From Pseudomonadota bacterium (lineage in GTDB: Bacteria; Pseudomonadota; Gammaproteobacteria; Ga0077536): 64,000 nt of DNA. The stretch's first letter is position 1; each line of letters opens with the position of its first letter. This document shows, in pieces, positions 1 to 8,293 of the stretch. The notes beneath the pieces were generated by a model. That model was not told where the DNA came from, made no database searches, and worked only from the letters and a program-made list of their open reading frames with translations. Both the position numbers and the translations under genes were made by a program. Location of the stretch: assembly GCA_016719885.1 (NCBI GenBank), contig JADJYF010000026.1:310001-374000 (forward strand), given 5' to 3'.

Positions 1-1267
1 TGGCCTTGAGCGCGATGCCGGTGCCCCAATCCTTGGCCTCGCCCATGCGCGTCAACAGGTAGAGCACCGGGTAGAAGCGCGCGCCCATGCTCCAGCCGGT
101 GAAGTGGCCAGGCTCGGCGCGCAGACCGCTGTGCCACAAACGCAATTGGTCGAGCAGTTTGTCGAGCCCGCCATCGTCGCCTTCCAGGGCCGCGAGATCC
201 TGGTCGATGGAAGACTCCGTTGACCCCGAGAAACGCCCCCACATGCCCGCCTGCACAAACCAGAACAGAAGCTTGTCGCGCTCTTTCTCGCCCATCGCGC
301 CGAGTTTCAGACGCTGGCGTTGGTCCAGATAGCGCGCCATCACCGGCACGCCATAGCGGCCAAAGAACACCTGGTCGTGATCAAGACCGAGCCGGCCGCT
401 GATGAGATTGAGACAGGTGTCGATGTAGCGCGTGGTGCGCTCGAGCGCGTCCTGTATGGCCTCGGCGCTCTGCTCGTGCAGGAACTGGAACTTGGCTTCG
501 CCAGTCAGCACGGTGTTCACCGAGCGCAGCAGCCAATCGAGATTGAAATGGAAATCCGCTTCGCCCCAGTTCTTGAGCCTGGCTTTCATGGTGTCGCGGC
601 CTTCGGGCCATTCGGCGCAGATCTTGGCCAGTGCAAGATCACCCTTTGAAAGCTTGGTGCCACCGCTGTTCACACGGTTGAAGATGTCCACCACCACATC
701 CAGGGATTTATCCGCGCCGGTCACTTCCTCGATGTGGAGGTCAATCTCTGTGACGCCCAACAGCCGGCTCAAGCGCGCGACGTATTCACCCACCTGCGCC
801 GCGAGTTCGGGCTGCGCGGCCAGGCGCGTGACAAACTCCCCCAGCCCGACCGTGCCCTTCTGCATGAGTTCGGTCACGTCTATCCACAGCGGGTCGTCTT
901 TCATCTTGACCGGCTGATAGAACTCGAAGCTCTGCCCCTCAAGATGAAAGCGCAGGCCGCTGATGGCCTGTGCATTGCCATCAAAGAACTTCGGTGGCCG
1001 GCCACGCACCACGCCATAGAGTGAGGTCATGCGCTGCTGGCCATCGAGCAAGAGCTTCACCACGCCCGCGGCCAAGGGCCCGTCGCCACGATGGGTGGCG
1101 GTGCGTGACTCGGTGGCCCATACCAGCAAGCCCCCAACCGGATGGCGGCGGTAGAGAGAATCGAACAATCCACGCACCTGTTCGCGGTTCCACACATAGC
1201 CGCGCTGGAATTCCGGCAGCGCCATGTGGCCGTTGTCGATGTGATCGAGGATGGTGGAGATCTTCAT
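1..1267 (-). CDS. DUF262 domain protein (GmrS-like), C-terminus off the window
   Basis: About 422 codons are visible and the gene runs off the left edge without a stop. The N-terminus shows the DUF262 (ParB/GmrS superfamily) signature: LPEFQRGYVWNREQV near residue 18, LLDGQQRMTSLYG near residue 75, and further in DIFNRVNSGGTKLSKGD. In characterised relatives such as GmrSD this domain is an NTP-dependent nucleotidase/nuclease acting in defence against modified phage DNA. The ATG at 1267 overlaps the hsdS stop (ATGA), so it is translationally coupled to the type I methylase genes. Whether an HNH/DUF1524 domain follows cannot be seen. It is either an auxiliary defence gene inside the type I locus or a restriction component in its own right. 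The family call is firm; the role is inferred from position. Confidence 0.85.
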   Translation of the reverse strand, partial: MKISTILDHIDNGHMALPEFQRGYVWNREQVRGLFDSLYRRHPVGGLLVWATESRTATHRGDGPLAAGVVKLLLDGQQRMTSLYGVVRGRPPKFFDGNAQAISGLRFHLEGQSFEFYQPVKMKDDPLWIDVTELMQKGTVGLGEFVTRLAAQPELAAQVGEYVARLSRLLGVTEIDLHIEEVTGADKSLDVVVDIFNRVNSGGTKLSKGDLALAKICAEWPEGRDTMKARLKNWGEADFHFNLDWLLRSVNTVLTGEAKFQFLHEQSAEAIQDALERTTRYIDTCLNLISGRLGLDHDQVFFGRYGVPVMARYLDQRQRLKLGAMGEKERDKLLFWFVQAGMWGRFSGSTESSIDQDLAALEGDDGGLDKLLDQLRLWHSGLRAEPGHFTGWSMGARFYPVLYLLTRMGEAKDWGTGIALKA

Positions 1268-2502
1268 ACCAAACGTGTCCTGCCGGTGAGGAGTTCTTGC
1301 ATCATGGCTTGTTTCAGGGCTTGGGTTTTGCGGCGGCGTTGTTCGAGAGCGGCTAGCTCGGCGTCCATGTCGGAGAGGACGGCGGCGATGGCGGTTTGTT
1401 CCGGGAGGGGAGGGACGACCAGTTCAATGGCAGCAAGGGAAGCAGCGCTGATATGAACGACTGCATCACCTTGACCGAGACTAGCCTTTTGCCTTTGTAT
1501 TGAGCGACTGTTGAGGTAATAGCCCAGAAATACCGAGTCCGCATAGGCCGGCCTGAGAATCACGATGTCGCCGCCCGCATACGCTATGCAATCGTGCACA
1601 AAGGCAACTGCCTTCCCTATTTCTTCTTTCGTCTCACCTGAACCCGCGAATAGAACATCGCCCTTTCGCAGCAGAGTTGCAGAGGAGGCAACCGACGGTG
1701 ACACGAATGAGTTGAACACGCGCACCACGTCGTGATGGTGAGTATAAATCTCGCCGTAGCGAACGCAGGGAAGGTCTCCGCTCGTGGCCTCGTCCTTCTT
1801 CACCCCTGAACCTTTAATCAATACGCCAAGGCTGGCCAACGGCTTAACCTCCCATTGGCTATCAAAACCAGGGAGGCGGGTTTGGCCGGTGAGGAGTTGC
1901 TGCATGGCGGCCTGTTTGAGGTCGCGCTTCTTGGCGATGAGTCGGTCCAGCGCGCCTAGCAGCACATCCACATCGTTCAACGCGGTGGCGATACTCCGTT
2001 GTTCGGCAATGGACGGCAAAGCAATGATGAGATTCTTCATGTCTCCGACATTGAAGTGTTGTTGCGCCAAGCCGCCCTGAGTTCGAATTACCTGCTCCTT
2101 CCCAAGCGGCGAATTCACCCAAATGGCCAAATACGACGAGTCTAAGATTGTCGCCTTCGGCCTCGTGATTAAGATATCAATGCAATTGGATCCAGCTTGA
2201 TGCGGTCTAACAACCGCGCTGGTTCCTGGATATCCCGTGCGCACAGTCAACACGTCACCAGATCGCGTTTGACTCTTTGCAAGTAGCGCGTTGGATTTCT
2301 CGCTAATAAAAACCAAATCAATATCGCTGATTCCGCTCTCACGAATGTTCGCCGATCGATATGCCGGTATGCCGTCCCGAACGTAGTACTGCGTCGGCCG
2401 AATCACAATCCCGACCATAATTCGGTCGCTCAGATCCGAGCACAAGCGGACGTCCCAGTCATCTGGAATGGTCCCTATTTCAGTCTGCTTAAAGCCGGGC
2501 AT
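1264..2502 (-). CDS. hsdS: Type I restriction-modification specificity subunit HsdS
   Basis: A 412-residue S subunit that gives a type I methylase its DNA target. It has the usual duplicated layout: target recognition domain 1 (start FKQTEIGTIPDDW), a central conserved helix ending in QAAMQQLLTGQTRL, target recognition domain 2 beginning near PLASLGVLIKGSG, and a C-terminal conserved helix ending QAMMQELLTGRTRL. The two LLTG(Q/R)TRL repeats are the hallmark of the half-subunit duplication. The start is placed at the ATG four bases after the hsdM stop, giving MPGFKQTEIG; the reading frame is open further upstream but that part lies inside hsdM. It overlaps the downstream DUF262 gene by 4 bp. 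AT content is higher in the recognition domains than in neighbouring genes, as is common for exchanged TRDs. Confidence 0.93.
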   Translation of the reverse strand: MPGFKQTEIGTIPDDWDVRLCSDLSDRIMVGIVIRPTQYYVRDGIPAYRSANIRESGISDIDLVFISEKSNALLAKSQTRSGDVLTVRTGYPGTSAVVRPHQAGSNCIDILITRPKATILDSSYLAIWVNSPLGKEQVIRTQGGLAQQHFNVGDMKNLIIALPSIAEQRSIATALNDVDVLLGALDRLIAKKRDLKQAAMQQLLTGQTRLPGFDSQWEVKPLASLGVLIKGSGVKKDEATSGDLPCVRYGEIYTHHHDVVRVFNSFVSPSVASSATLLRKGDVLFAGSGETKEEIGKAVAFVHDCIAYAGGDIVILRPAYADSVFLGYYLNSRSIQRQKASLGQGDAVVHISAASLAAIELVVPPLPEQTAIAAVLSDMDAELAALEQRRRKTQALKQAMMQELLTGRTRLV

Positions 2503-2506
2503 AACT

Positions 2507-4960
2507 TCAAAATCGCCCCATCCTAGCAAGGTGTTCATCGACCCGATCATTGAGCGAATCAACCTCATCAATAAGCGACTGCAACGGCGTCGCATACCGT
2601 TCAGCAAGCTGCCGAAGTCGCCCAGTCAACGTCTGCGAAACCCGGTCAAGCTCGCCCTGCACGGCGCCCTTGATGGTGGCGAACCATTTGTCATCCACCA
2701 CCAAGGACTTCACTTCACTCTCACCCAGCTCCCCATAGCGCTGAAACACTTGCGCCGTGAGTTCCTCCTGCGCCGCCTTGAGCTCGGCACTGGCGGCCGC
2801 TTCCTGCTCACACAAGCGCAGATAGTCGGCCAATACCGCAAGCTCCTCCGCCGCCTCGGCATCGCCCTTGATCTCCTTCATGCGCGCCGCGACCGAGGCC
2901 TTGGTGATCTTGTCCTTGTCGTTGCGCGCTTCGTCCAACAGACCACCTTCCGCGCCATGCTCCTCGGCCAGTTCTTCGAGTTGCTGGGTGAGCGCGGCAA
3001 GCTGCGCTTCAGCCTGCTCAATGGCGGCCTGCTGCTCGGCGTAATAGCGCGCGATGACCAGCGCTGGTGGCAACAACTCAGCCTTGTATTTCTGTTTGCC
3101 GAGGATGAGATCGGGTTTGTCTTTGGTCTTCTTGTGCTTGTCGTCCAGCAACAGGCGCGGCTTGGCGGCGGCCAGCCAGCCTTCGTCGACGATGAGATAG
3201 CAGTCGTCCTGCAGCGTCTCGGCCCAGTAGTCCATGAGGTGCTGATAGATGTCGTAGGCGTCGAGCAGCGGTGCGCCCTCGAAGGCTTTCAGCAGATCCT
3301 CGGCCAGGGTTTCGAGCAGGGCCTTGGGGTGGTCACCTTTGGCGAGGGCGTGCAAGCGCGGCGTGTTACGCGTGCGCCAGTCTGCAAAGCGCTGGCCGGC
3401 GCTGGCATTGAAGGCGGCAAATTCGGGGTGATTGATGATCGCGGCCTTCACTTCGTCCATGGGCCGCTTCAAATGACTGTAGCCGGCGCGGCCGGCGTCC
3501 TCAAACAGGCTCGCGCGCAAGCCGGGCATTACTTGCCAGTAGTTTGAAAGCGCATCGAGGTCGCGATTCGGCAGGCCGCCGCGCAGATGCGCGTCGATGT
3601 CTTGCAGGTCTTCGGGCTCGCTGCTGTCGATGTAGCGCGGCAGGTTCAAGTTGTAGTCGTTGCGCGGGTCGGCAATCTCGGCCAGCGGTACGCGCCGGGA
3701 ATAGCGCGGCACTTCCAGCTGGCGGGTATAGACGTCGACGATTTTGTGGATGTCCTGCTCGCGCAGGCGGTTCTTGTTGCCGTCTTTGATGTAGCCCTTG
3801 GCGGCGTCAATCATGAAAAGGCTGTCGCGCGTGGCCGCGCCGGCTTTATCCAGGATAAGGATGCAGGCCGGAATGCCGGTGCCGTAAAAGAGATTGGCCG
3901 GCAGACCGATGATGGCCGCCACCATACCGCGTTGCAGAAGATTGCGGCGGATCACACCCTCGGCATTGCCGCGGAACAACACGCCGTGGGGCAGGATGCA
4001 GGCGCCCTGGCCGCTGCTCTTCAGCGACCTCAATATGTGCAGCAGGTAGGCGTAGTCGCCCTGCTTGGCGGGCGGTGTGCCGTAATGCTGAAAGCGCTCC
4101 CAGGTGTCGTGCTCGGCATCGAGGCCGGTGCTCCAGCGCTTGTCGGAAAACGGCGGGTTGGCCACCACGTAGTCAAAAGTCTTGAGCGCCGCGCCCTCGG
4201 TGAAGAGCGGCGCGGCCAGGGTGTTGCCCTGTTTGATTTCGGCGGTCGCGTAGTCATGCAGAATCATGTTCATGCGCGCAAGACCGGCAGTGGCGTTGTC
4301 TTTCTCCTGGCCGTACAAGGTCACGCGCACGTCTTTGCCATGGCGCGCCTCCTCGCCCACCTTCAGCAATAGCGAGCCCGAGCCGCAAGTCGGGTCATAC
4401 ACGGTGGTGGCGTTGCTGGTGCTGGCGTAACGAATGCCCAGCACCTGCGCAATCACGCGGCTGACTTCCGCCGGTGTATAGAACTGGCCCTTGCTCTTGC
4501 CGCTCTCGGTCGCGAAGTGACGCATGAGATATTCATAGGCGTCACCCAGGAGATCATCGCCATCGGCGCGGTTCCTGGAAAAATCCAGAGCGGCGTTTTC
4601 AAAGATGGCGATGAGATTGGTGAGCCGTTCCACCATCTCGCGGCCCGAGCCGAGCTTGGTCGGGTCGTTGAAGTCCGGCATGTCGGCCAATTGATTGGCC
4701 TGCGCCAACGGCCCGAGGATGCTTTTATTGATCTGGTCGCCAATGTCGCTCTTGCCCTTCAGAGCCACCATGTCGGTAAAGCTCGCTCCCGGCGGAATGG
4801 TGATGGCGGCATAGGGCTGGCCGGCATAGCGGTCGCTGACATACTTCACGAACAGCAGCACCAGCACGTAATCCTTGTACTGGCTGGCATCCATGCCGCC
4901 GCGCAGTTCATCGCAACTCGCCCACAGCGAGGAATAGAGTTCGGATTTTTTGACGGCCAT
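2507..4960 (-). CDS. hsdM: Type I restriction-modification methyltransferase subunit HsdM
   Basis: An 817-residue N6-adenine methyltransferase subunit. Residues 1-140 match the HsdM N-terminal helical domain. The catalytic domain carries the AdoMet-binding motif DPTCGSG at 189-195 and the catalytic NPPF at 268-271. It is much longer than E. coli HsdM (529 residues). The extra C-terminal 250 or so residues are rich in Ala, Glu and Gln and look like coiled coil (about 650-800), as in the long HsdM class. The first ATG is used. hsdS follows after 4 bases. No hsdR is visible; in this layout it would be expected beyond the DUF262 gene to the left, or the system may be methylase-only. Confidence 0.94.
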   Translation of the reverse strand: MAVKKSELYSSLWASCDELRGGMDASQYKDYVLVLLFVKYVSDRYAGQPYAAITIPPGASFTDMVALKGKSDIGDQINKSILGPLAQANQLADMPDFNDPTKLGSGREMVERLTNLIAIFENAALDFSRNRADGDDLLGDAYEYLMRHFATESGKSKGQFYTPAEVSRVIAQVLGIRYASTSNATTVYDPTCGSGSLLLKVGEEARHGKDVRVTLYGQEKDNATAGLARMNMILHDYATAEIKQGNTLAAPLFTEGAALKTFDYVVANPPFSDKRWSTGLDAEHDTWERFQHYGTPPAKQGDYAYLLHILRSLKSSGQGACILPHGVLFRGNAEGVIRRNLLQRGMVAAIIGLPANLFYGTGIPACILILDKAGAATRDSLFMIDAAKGYIKDGNKNRLREQDIHKIVDVYTRQLEVPRYSRRVPLAEIADPRNDYNLNLPRYIDSSEPEDLQDIDAHLRGGLPNRDLDALSNYWQVMPGLRASLFEDAGRAGYSHLKRPMDEVKAAIINHPEFAAFNASAGQRFADWRTRNTPRLHALAKGDHPKALLETLAEDLLKAFEGAPLLDAYDIYQHLMDYWAETLQDDCYLIVDEGWLAAAKPRLLLDDKHKKTKDKPDLILGKQKYKAELLPPALVIARYYAEQQAAIEQAEAQLAALTQQLEELAEEHGAEGGLLDEARNDKDKITKASVAARMKEIKGDAEAAEELAVLADYLRLCEQEAAASAELKAAQEELTAQVFQRYGELGESEVKSLVVDDKWFATIKGAVQGELDRVSQTLTGRLRQLAERYATPLQSLIDEVDSLNDRVDEHLARMGRF

Positions 4961-5178
4961 GGATCTTTTCTGGTGCAGGTACGGACGGTTGGGCTGTTCG
5001 GGAGCCGTGTAAGTGTAAGAAAACCCGATGGGATTACACAGCGCAGCGTACGACTCGCACCCCCATGGTCCGCGAGCAGACTGCGCACCGCGGTTTGAGT
5101 AGCATCGGCGCCTGGCGAACCCACTATTCCAGGCTTGCCCCAGCGCCTACTCACTGGATATTGGAGGGGGACCGTCGG

Positions 5179-5922
5179 TTGCCCGTGGACAACGAGCAAG
5201 TAAAACGCCGCCTGGCAGATCTCCGCCGGTTCTACGCCGTGCTCGACCAGCTGGCGCAACAGGTTGGCGGGCCGCGCCACCTTGTGCACTGTCATGAGCG
5301 CTTGGCTTGGCCACCACGCGGCGTGTATTTCTTCTATGAGGAAGGGCAGGACCGCTCGAACTCAGGGGACGGATTGCGAGTGGTTCGAGTAGGAACCCAT
5401 GCCCTCGCCGCCGGTTCGCGTACATCCCTGTGGAATCGACTTTCGAGCCATCGAGGTAACGGCAGCGGTGGTGGTAACCATCGCGGGTCCATTTTCCGTT
5501 TGCCGGTGGGGACCGCATTGAAATCACGTGCGGGCATTGGTGGCCCAATGTCCTGGGGCGTGGGTGCCGACCCCGGTGCCGCCGGGCGCCGCCTGGGGCT
5601 CGAACGTGCCGACATACTTCGCGCCGAGGCTGCCCTCGAAGCGGAGGTGAGTTCGCATATCGGTGCCATGCCATTTCTATGGCTGGCCGTGGGTGACGCA
5701 GCGGGGCCGCAGTCTCAACGGGGATACATCGAACGCAATGCCATTGCCCTCTTGAGCAACTCCCTGGGTGCGCCACTCGACGCGCCGTCGTCATCGTGGC
5801 TCGGACATCACTGCGAACGCGAGCGCGTGCGTCGGTCTGGCCTCTGGAATCAAAACCATACGGACGAAGGGTATGACCCTGCATTTCTTGATGCCCTGCA
5901 AGCGCTCGTCGGGGCCCTCTGA
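5179..5922 (+). CDS. GIY-YIG nuclease-like protein of unknown function
   Basis: About 247 residues, divergent from hsdM. The motif WPPRGVYFFYE followed some 20 residues later by RVVRVGTHAL resembles the GIY and YIG strands of a GIY-YIG domain, and a downstream LWNRLSSHRG could supply the conserved Arg. Proteins with this RVVRVGTHAL...HRG pattern are, as far as I recall, annotated as uncharacterised GIY-YIG relatives. The start is uncertain: TTG 5179 has a GGAGG 11 bases upstream; GTG 5185 and a far upstream ATG at 5065 are alternatives. The protein conserved in this family seems to begin near the VDNEQVKRRL segment, so the shorter start is preferred. The gene sits in a defence-rich island, so a DNA-processing role is plausible but not shown. 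Confidence 0.6.
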   Translation: MPVDNEQVKRRLADLRRFYAVLDQLAQQVGGPRHLVHCHERLAWPPRGVYFFYEEGQDRSNSGDGLRVVRVGTHALAAGSRTSLWNRLSSHRGNGSGGGNHRGSIFRLPVGTALKSRAGIGGPMSWGVGADPGAAGRRLGLERADILRAEAALEAEVSSHIGAMPFLWLAVGDAAGPQSQRGYIERNAIALLSNSLGAPLDAPSSSWLGHHCERERVRRSGLWNQNHTDEGYDPAFLDALQALVGAL

Positions 5923-5934
5923 GCGGGCAATCGC

Positions 5935-7144
5935 ATGAATAACGCAGACCGAATTCTTGCCTTGCTCGGGCAACACTCCGGCCTTGATGATGACGAGCTC
6001 GCGAAGCTTGCCGGCATCAGCCCGCGGCAGCAGGTTAATCAAATTTGCAGACGGCTTGCGGCGGCGGGGCTCATCGTCAGGGCGCGCGGTATTTCGGGGA
6101 AGATTTCAAACGCCCTGCTTCCCGAACGCGCGCCCGTTAGGCCTGATATTCGGTCGCGTAGCCCGTTACAGCCCGACATTTCGTCCACGTCGATTGTCTC
6201 CAACGCTGACCTTCCGTTTGATAGCGCCGAGAACCTGCGGGACACCCTGCTCATCATTCCCTGCTCAGGGCGGAAAAACACCGCCACCACGATTGGTCGT
6301 GGAGGAGCGCCAATCACCGACTCCTTGCCCGCTACTTTGACCCAGCGCCTGCAAGATGCCCGCGCCACCGTGTTGGCGAAAGCCGAGCTTGATGAGAATC
6401 ACCTGATGCCTGCGTGGCAACGGTACGCAGGAACATTCTATGCCGCTGCCAACAAGGCACTTGTCGACGCCGTCGCCATCGGTCTGCATGTGTTGATTCT
6501 GAGTGGTGGCTACGGCCTGGTAACAGCGGGCGAAGCCATCGGGAATTACGCGATGCGGCTCAACCGAAGGTTGCGTCCCGCCGAGTGGTGTAAGAACTGA
6601 AGGTGGCGCCGGTTGCCCAGGAGGGGGGGGCGGGTTAGGTTGAGTTCGCTACCAGCCGGAGACAGACAGGGGGTCGAAGGGGCCGACCAAGCCGTCGTGG
6701 GCATGGCGTGGCGTGGGCGGGCGATGGGACAGCCGCAACGGCTACCGCGAGCGTCTGGGGAGGGGCGGCAGCCCGCCGATCCCGGGCGGGCCCCCTTCCG
6801 GAGCCGCCGAGAAGGCTTTGGCGCGGTCCGCCCGCGTCTCGACCCGTGAAGATGTGCTGCTGGCCTATGCGGCACATCACCAGCTGCAGGCCGTCAGGGC
6901 GTTTGTGTCCGCATCAACTGATTACTATCAGGTAGTCAGTCGCGCCGAGTGGCGGAAATCAGGACTATCGGACATCGCAATCCTGGCGCCTGAAGCGTCA
7001 CGCGGCGCGATGGTCAAAGCACCTCGAGCACAAGGCGAAGCCTTTGCAGCATTGGTCGCCGGGAAATTTGGCGATGGATGGCGCAGCTCCGATGGACTGG
7101 CTATGCAAGTGCGGGACGGGAACTGGCCCAGTGACCGAGACTAA
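5935..7144 (+). pseudogene. YaaA-like protein with N-terminal winged helix, interrupted by an IS256 relic
   Basis: The first part (5935-6568) encodes a winged-helix segment (residues about 5-50) and then a YaaA/UPF0246-like core with LLIIPCSGRKN, RYAGTFY and ILSGGYGLV. The frame then runs into foreign sequence and stops at 6600. The expected C-terminal half reappears after the insert from about 6850, with LLAYAAHHQLQAVRAF, STDYYQVV, LAPEASRGAMVKAPRAQGEA and WRSSDGL, ending at 7144. The two halves together make a plausible protein of about 300 residues, so this is one gene split by an insertion. YaaA proteins act in peroxide stress, but island relatives with winged helices are uncharacterised. 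The downstream half keeps an open frame, so the insertion may be fairly recent. Confidence 0.72.
6569..6850 (+). mobile_element. IS256-family insertion sequence relic (deleted)
   Basis: The left border resembles an IS256-family end (6569-6599: GTCCCG, then GTGGTGTAAGAACTG). About 110 bases on, the plus strand encodes DSRNGYRER and then AEKALARSARVSTRED. These match two conserved blocks of IS256 transposases (RNGYRER near residue 80 and AEKAL...GVSTR some 35 residues later), but the stretch between them is degenerate. The rest of the transposase and the right end are missing. The sequence passes directly back into the YaaA-like gene near 6850, so no right terminal repeat or target duplication can be defined. 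Confidence 0.65.
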
Positions 7145-7225
7145 GGCAATCTTGGTCAAGCAATTCCAACTTTCTGACTGCGAACATGCTCGGCGCAAAT
7201 CGGCGATTTGGACCTTCAGGCACAC

Positions 7226-7786
7226 CTATAAATGCTGGACGCGCCTTGCAACCTCGAAATTTCCGCGTTTGGCGATGGTCTGAAGCAGCTTCTCGATATC
7301 CGAACGTCGAATGTCGCTGATCTAACGGTTACCCAGGTTCGGAAATACGTCGCTCTCGAGACGCTTGAGGCGCGCAGCGGCTGTCTCGGTCGACCACCCT
7401 CGCCGCGCCGTCCGTGCAGGTAGCGCATGCCACTCGCGGGCCACGACCTCGAAAGTGCTGGCGTTGGCAGCTCGTCGTTCCGCCTTCTCCGACTTCCGAA
7501 CAACGCCAGGGTCAATGTCCTGCTTGATGAGCTTGCGAGCATGGTCGCGCTTCTCACGGGCGCCTTCGATCCAGGCACCTGTCTTCTTGTCTTTATGGCC
7601 GGCAAGCGGCACCTCTGGATAGGTGCCGAGTGACAGCAGTTTCTCCTTGCCGTCGAAGCGATATTTGAATCGCCACCACTTGCCTCCGCTGGGCGTGACC
7701 AACAGGAAAAGCCCGGCCCCATCGAAAGGCTTTATTGGCTTGTCGACAGCCTTGGCATTCTTGAGCGCAACGTCAGTAAGCGGCAT
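7226..7786 (-). pseudogene. P4-type tyrosine integrase, N-terminal fragment with in-frame stops
   Basis: The ATG at 7786 opens a DUF4102 arm-binding domain typical of P4-like integrases: LTDVALKNAKAVDKPIKPFDG, GGKWWRFKYRFDGKEKLLSLGTYPEV (start and end of the conserved N-terminal block), then the core-binding segment to SDVFPNLGNR. A TAG at 7322-7324 interrupts the frame. The same frame continues with integrase-like sequence (ISDIRRSDIEKLLQTIAKRG) to a second TAG at 7226-7228. The catalytic domain with the Arg-His-Arg-Tyr residues is absent. It lies about 170 bases beyond the 3' end of tRNA-Leu in the same orientation, the standard position for an island integrase, so this is the decayed integration module of the region to its left. 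Confidence 0.85.
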
Positions 7787-7958
7787 GGGGTAACACTCGG
7801 AATCGAATTGCCGTTACCCCCCTTTCTACCCCCAGTTACCCCCGAATGCCAAAGAAGCCCCGAGAGTATCTCCGGAGAACTCAGCCCTCTCATGTGCGCG
7901 AAATACCGCGTATTTTTGCATCACCCCGACAGGTAGCGAAGCTCAGAGAAGAAAGCGA

Positions 7959-8045
7959 TGGTGCCCGGAGCCGGAATCGAACCGGCACGACCTTGCGGTC
8001 GGCGGATTTTAAGTCCGCTGCGTCTACCAGTTCCGCCACCCGGGC
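7959..8045 (-). tRNA. leuZ: tRNA-Leu (anticodon UAA), island attachment tRNA
   Basis: An 87-nt class II tRNA on the minus strand with encoded CCA. The acceptor GCCCGGG pairs with the 3' arm ending in CCGGGCACCA, the anticodon loop is CTTAAAA (UAA), a long variable arm follows, and GGTTCGATTCC is the T arm. In E. coli the matching leuZ follows cysT and glyW; here it is separated from tRNA-Cys by 4.9 kb. The 3' end faces an integrase remnant, so this end is the likely attachment site of the island at 1-7958. Confidence 0.95.
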
Positions 8046-8060
8046 CGGGTCGGCATGCGC

Positions 8061-8075
8061 GGCGCGTAGCGCCGT
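8061..8075. repeat. Imperfect palindrome, left member of a pair
   Basis: GGCGCGTAGCGCCGT lies 15 bases upstream of the 5' end of tRNA-Leu. A 14/15 match occurs at 12910-12924 just past the 3' end of tRNA-Cys. The two copies bracket the transporter and mutase block. They may be duplicated spacer sequence from the original Cys-Leu tRNA interval, or coincidental GC-rich hairpins. The rest of 8046-8293 shows no gene. Confidence 0.4.
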
Positions 8076-8293
8076 CATAGCCATGAACTGCCCGAGCTGG
8101 TGAGGGGCAGGCGCCATGTGGAATGGCGCGCGACCGTGGTGCGTCCTGTGCTCGCGGTCGGGCGCGCAGAGTAACCCAATCGCCGCCGGGTTGGCAGTGC
8201 GACGCCTGCCCGCGCTTCACCTCCCCGCTGTCGGAATGGTCATGCCGCGCATAAGCGGCGACACTGCCGCCTCGCCCGTTGCGCCAGCTCACC

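Noticed and set aside
2468..3547. 359-codon plus-strand frame opposite hsdM
   Set aside because: Shadow frame; the hsdM catalytic motifs on the other strand are clear.
8279..8293. TTG start five codons upstream for the MFS transporter
   Set aside because: No better ribosome site than the ATG at 8294, and TTG is rarer.
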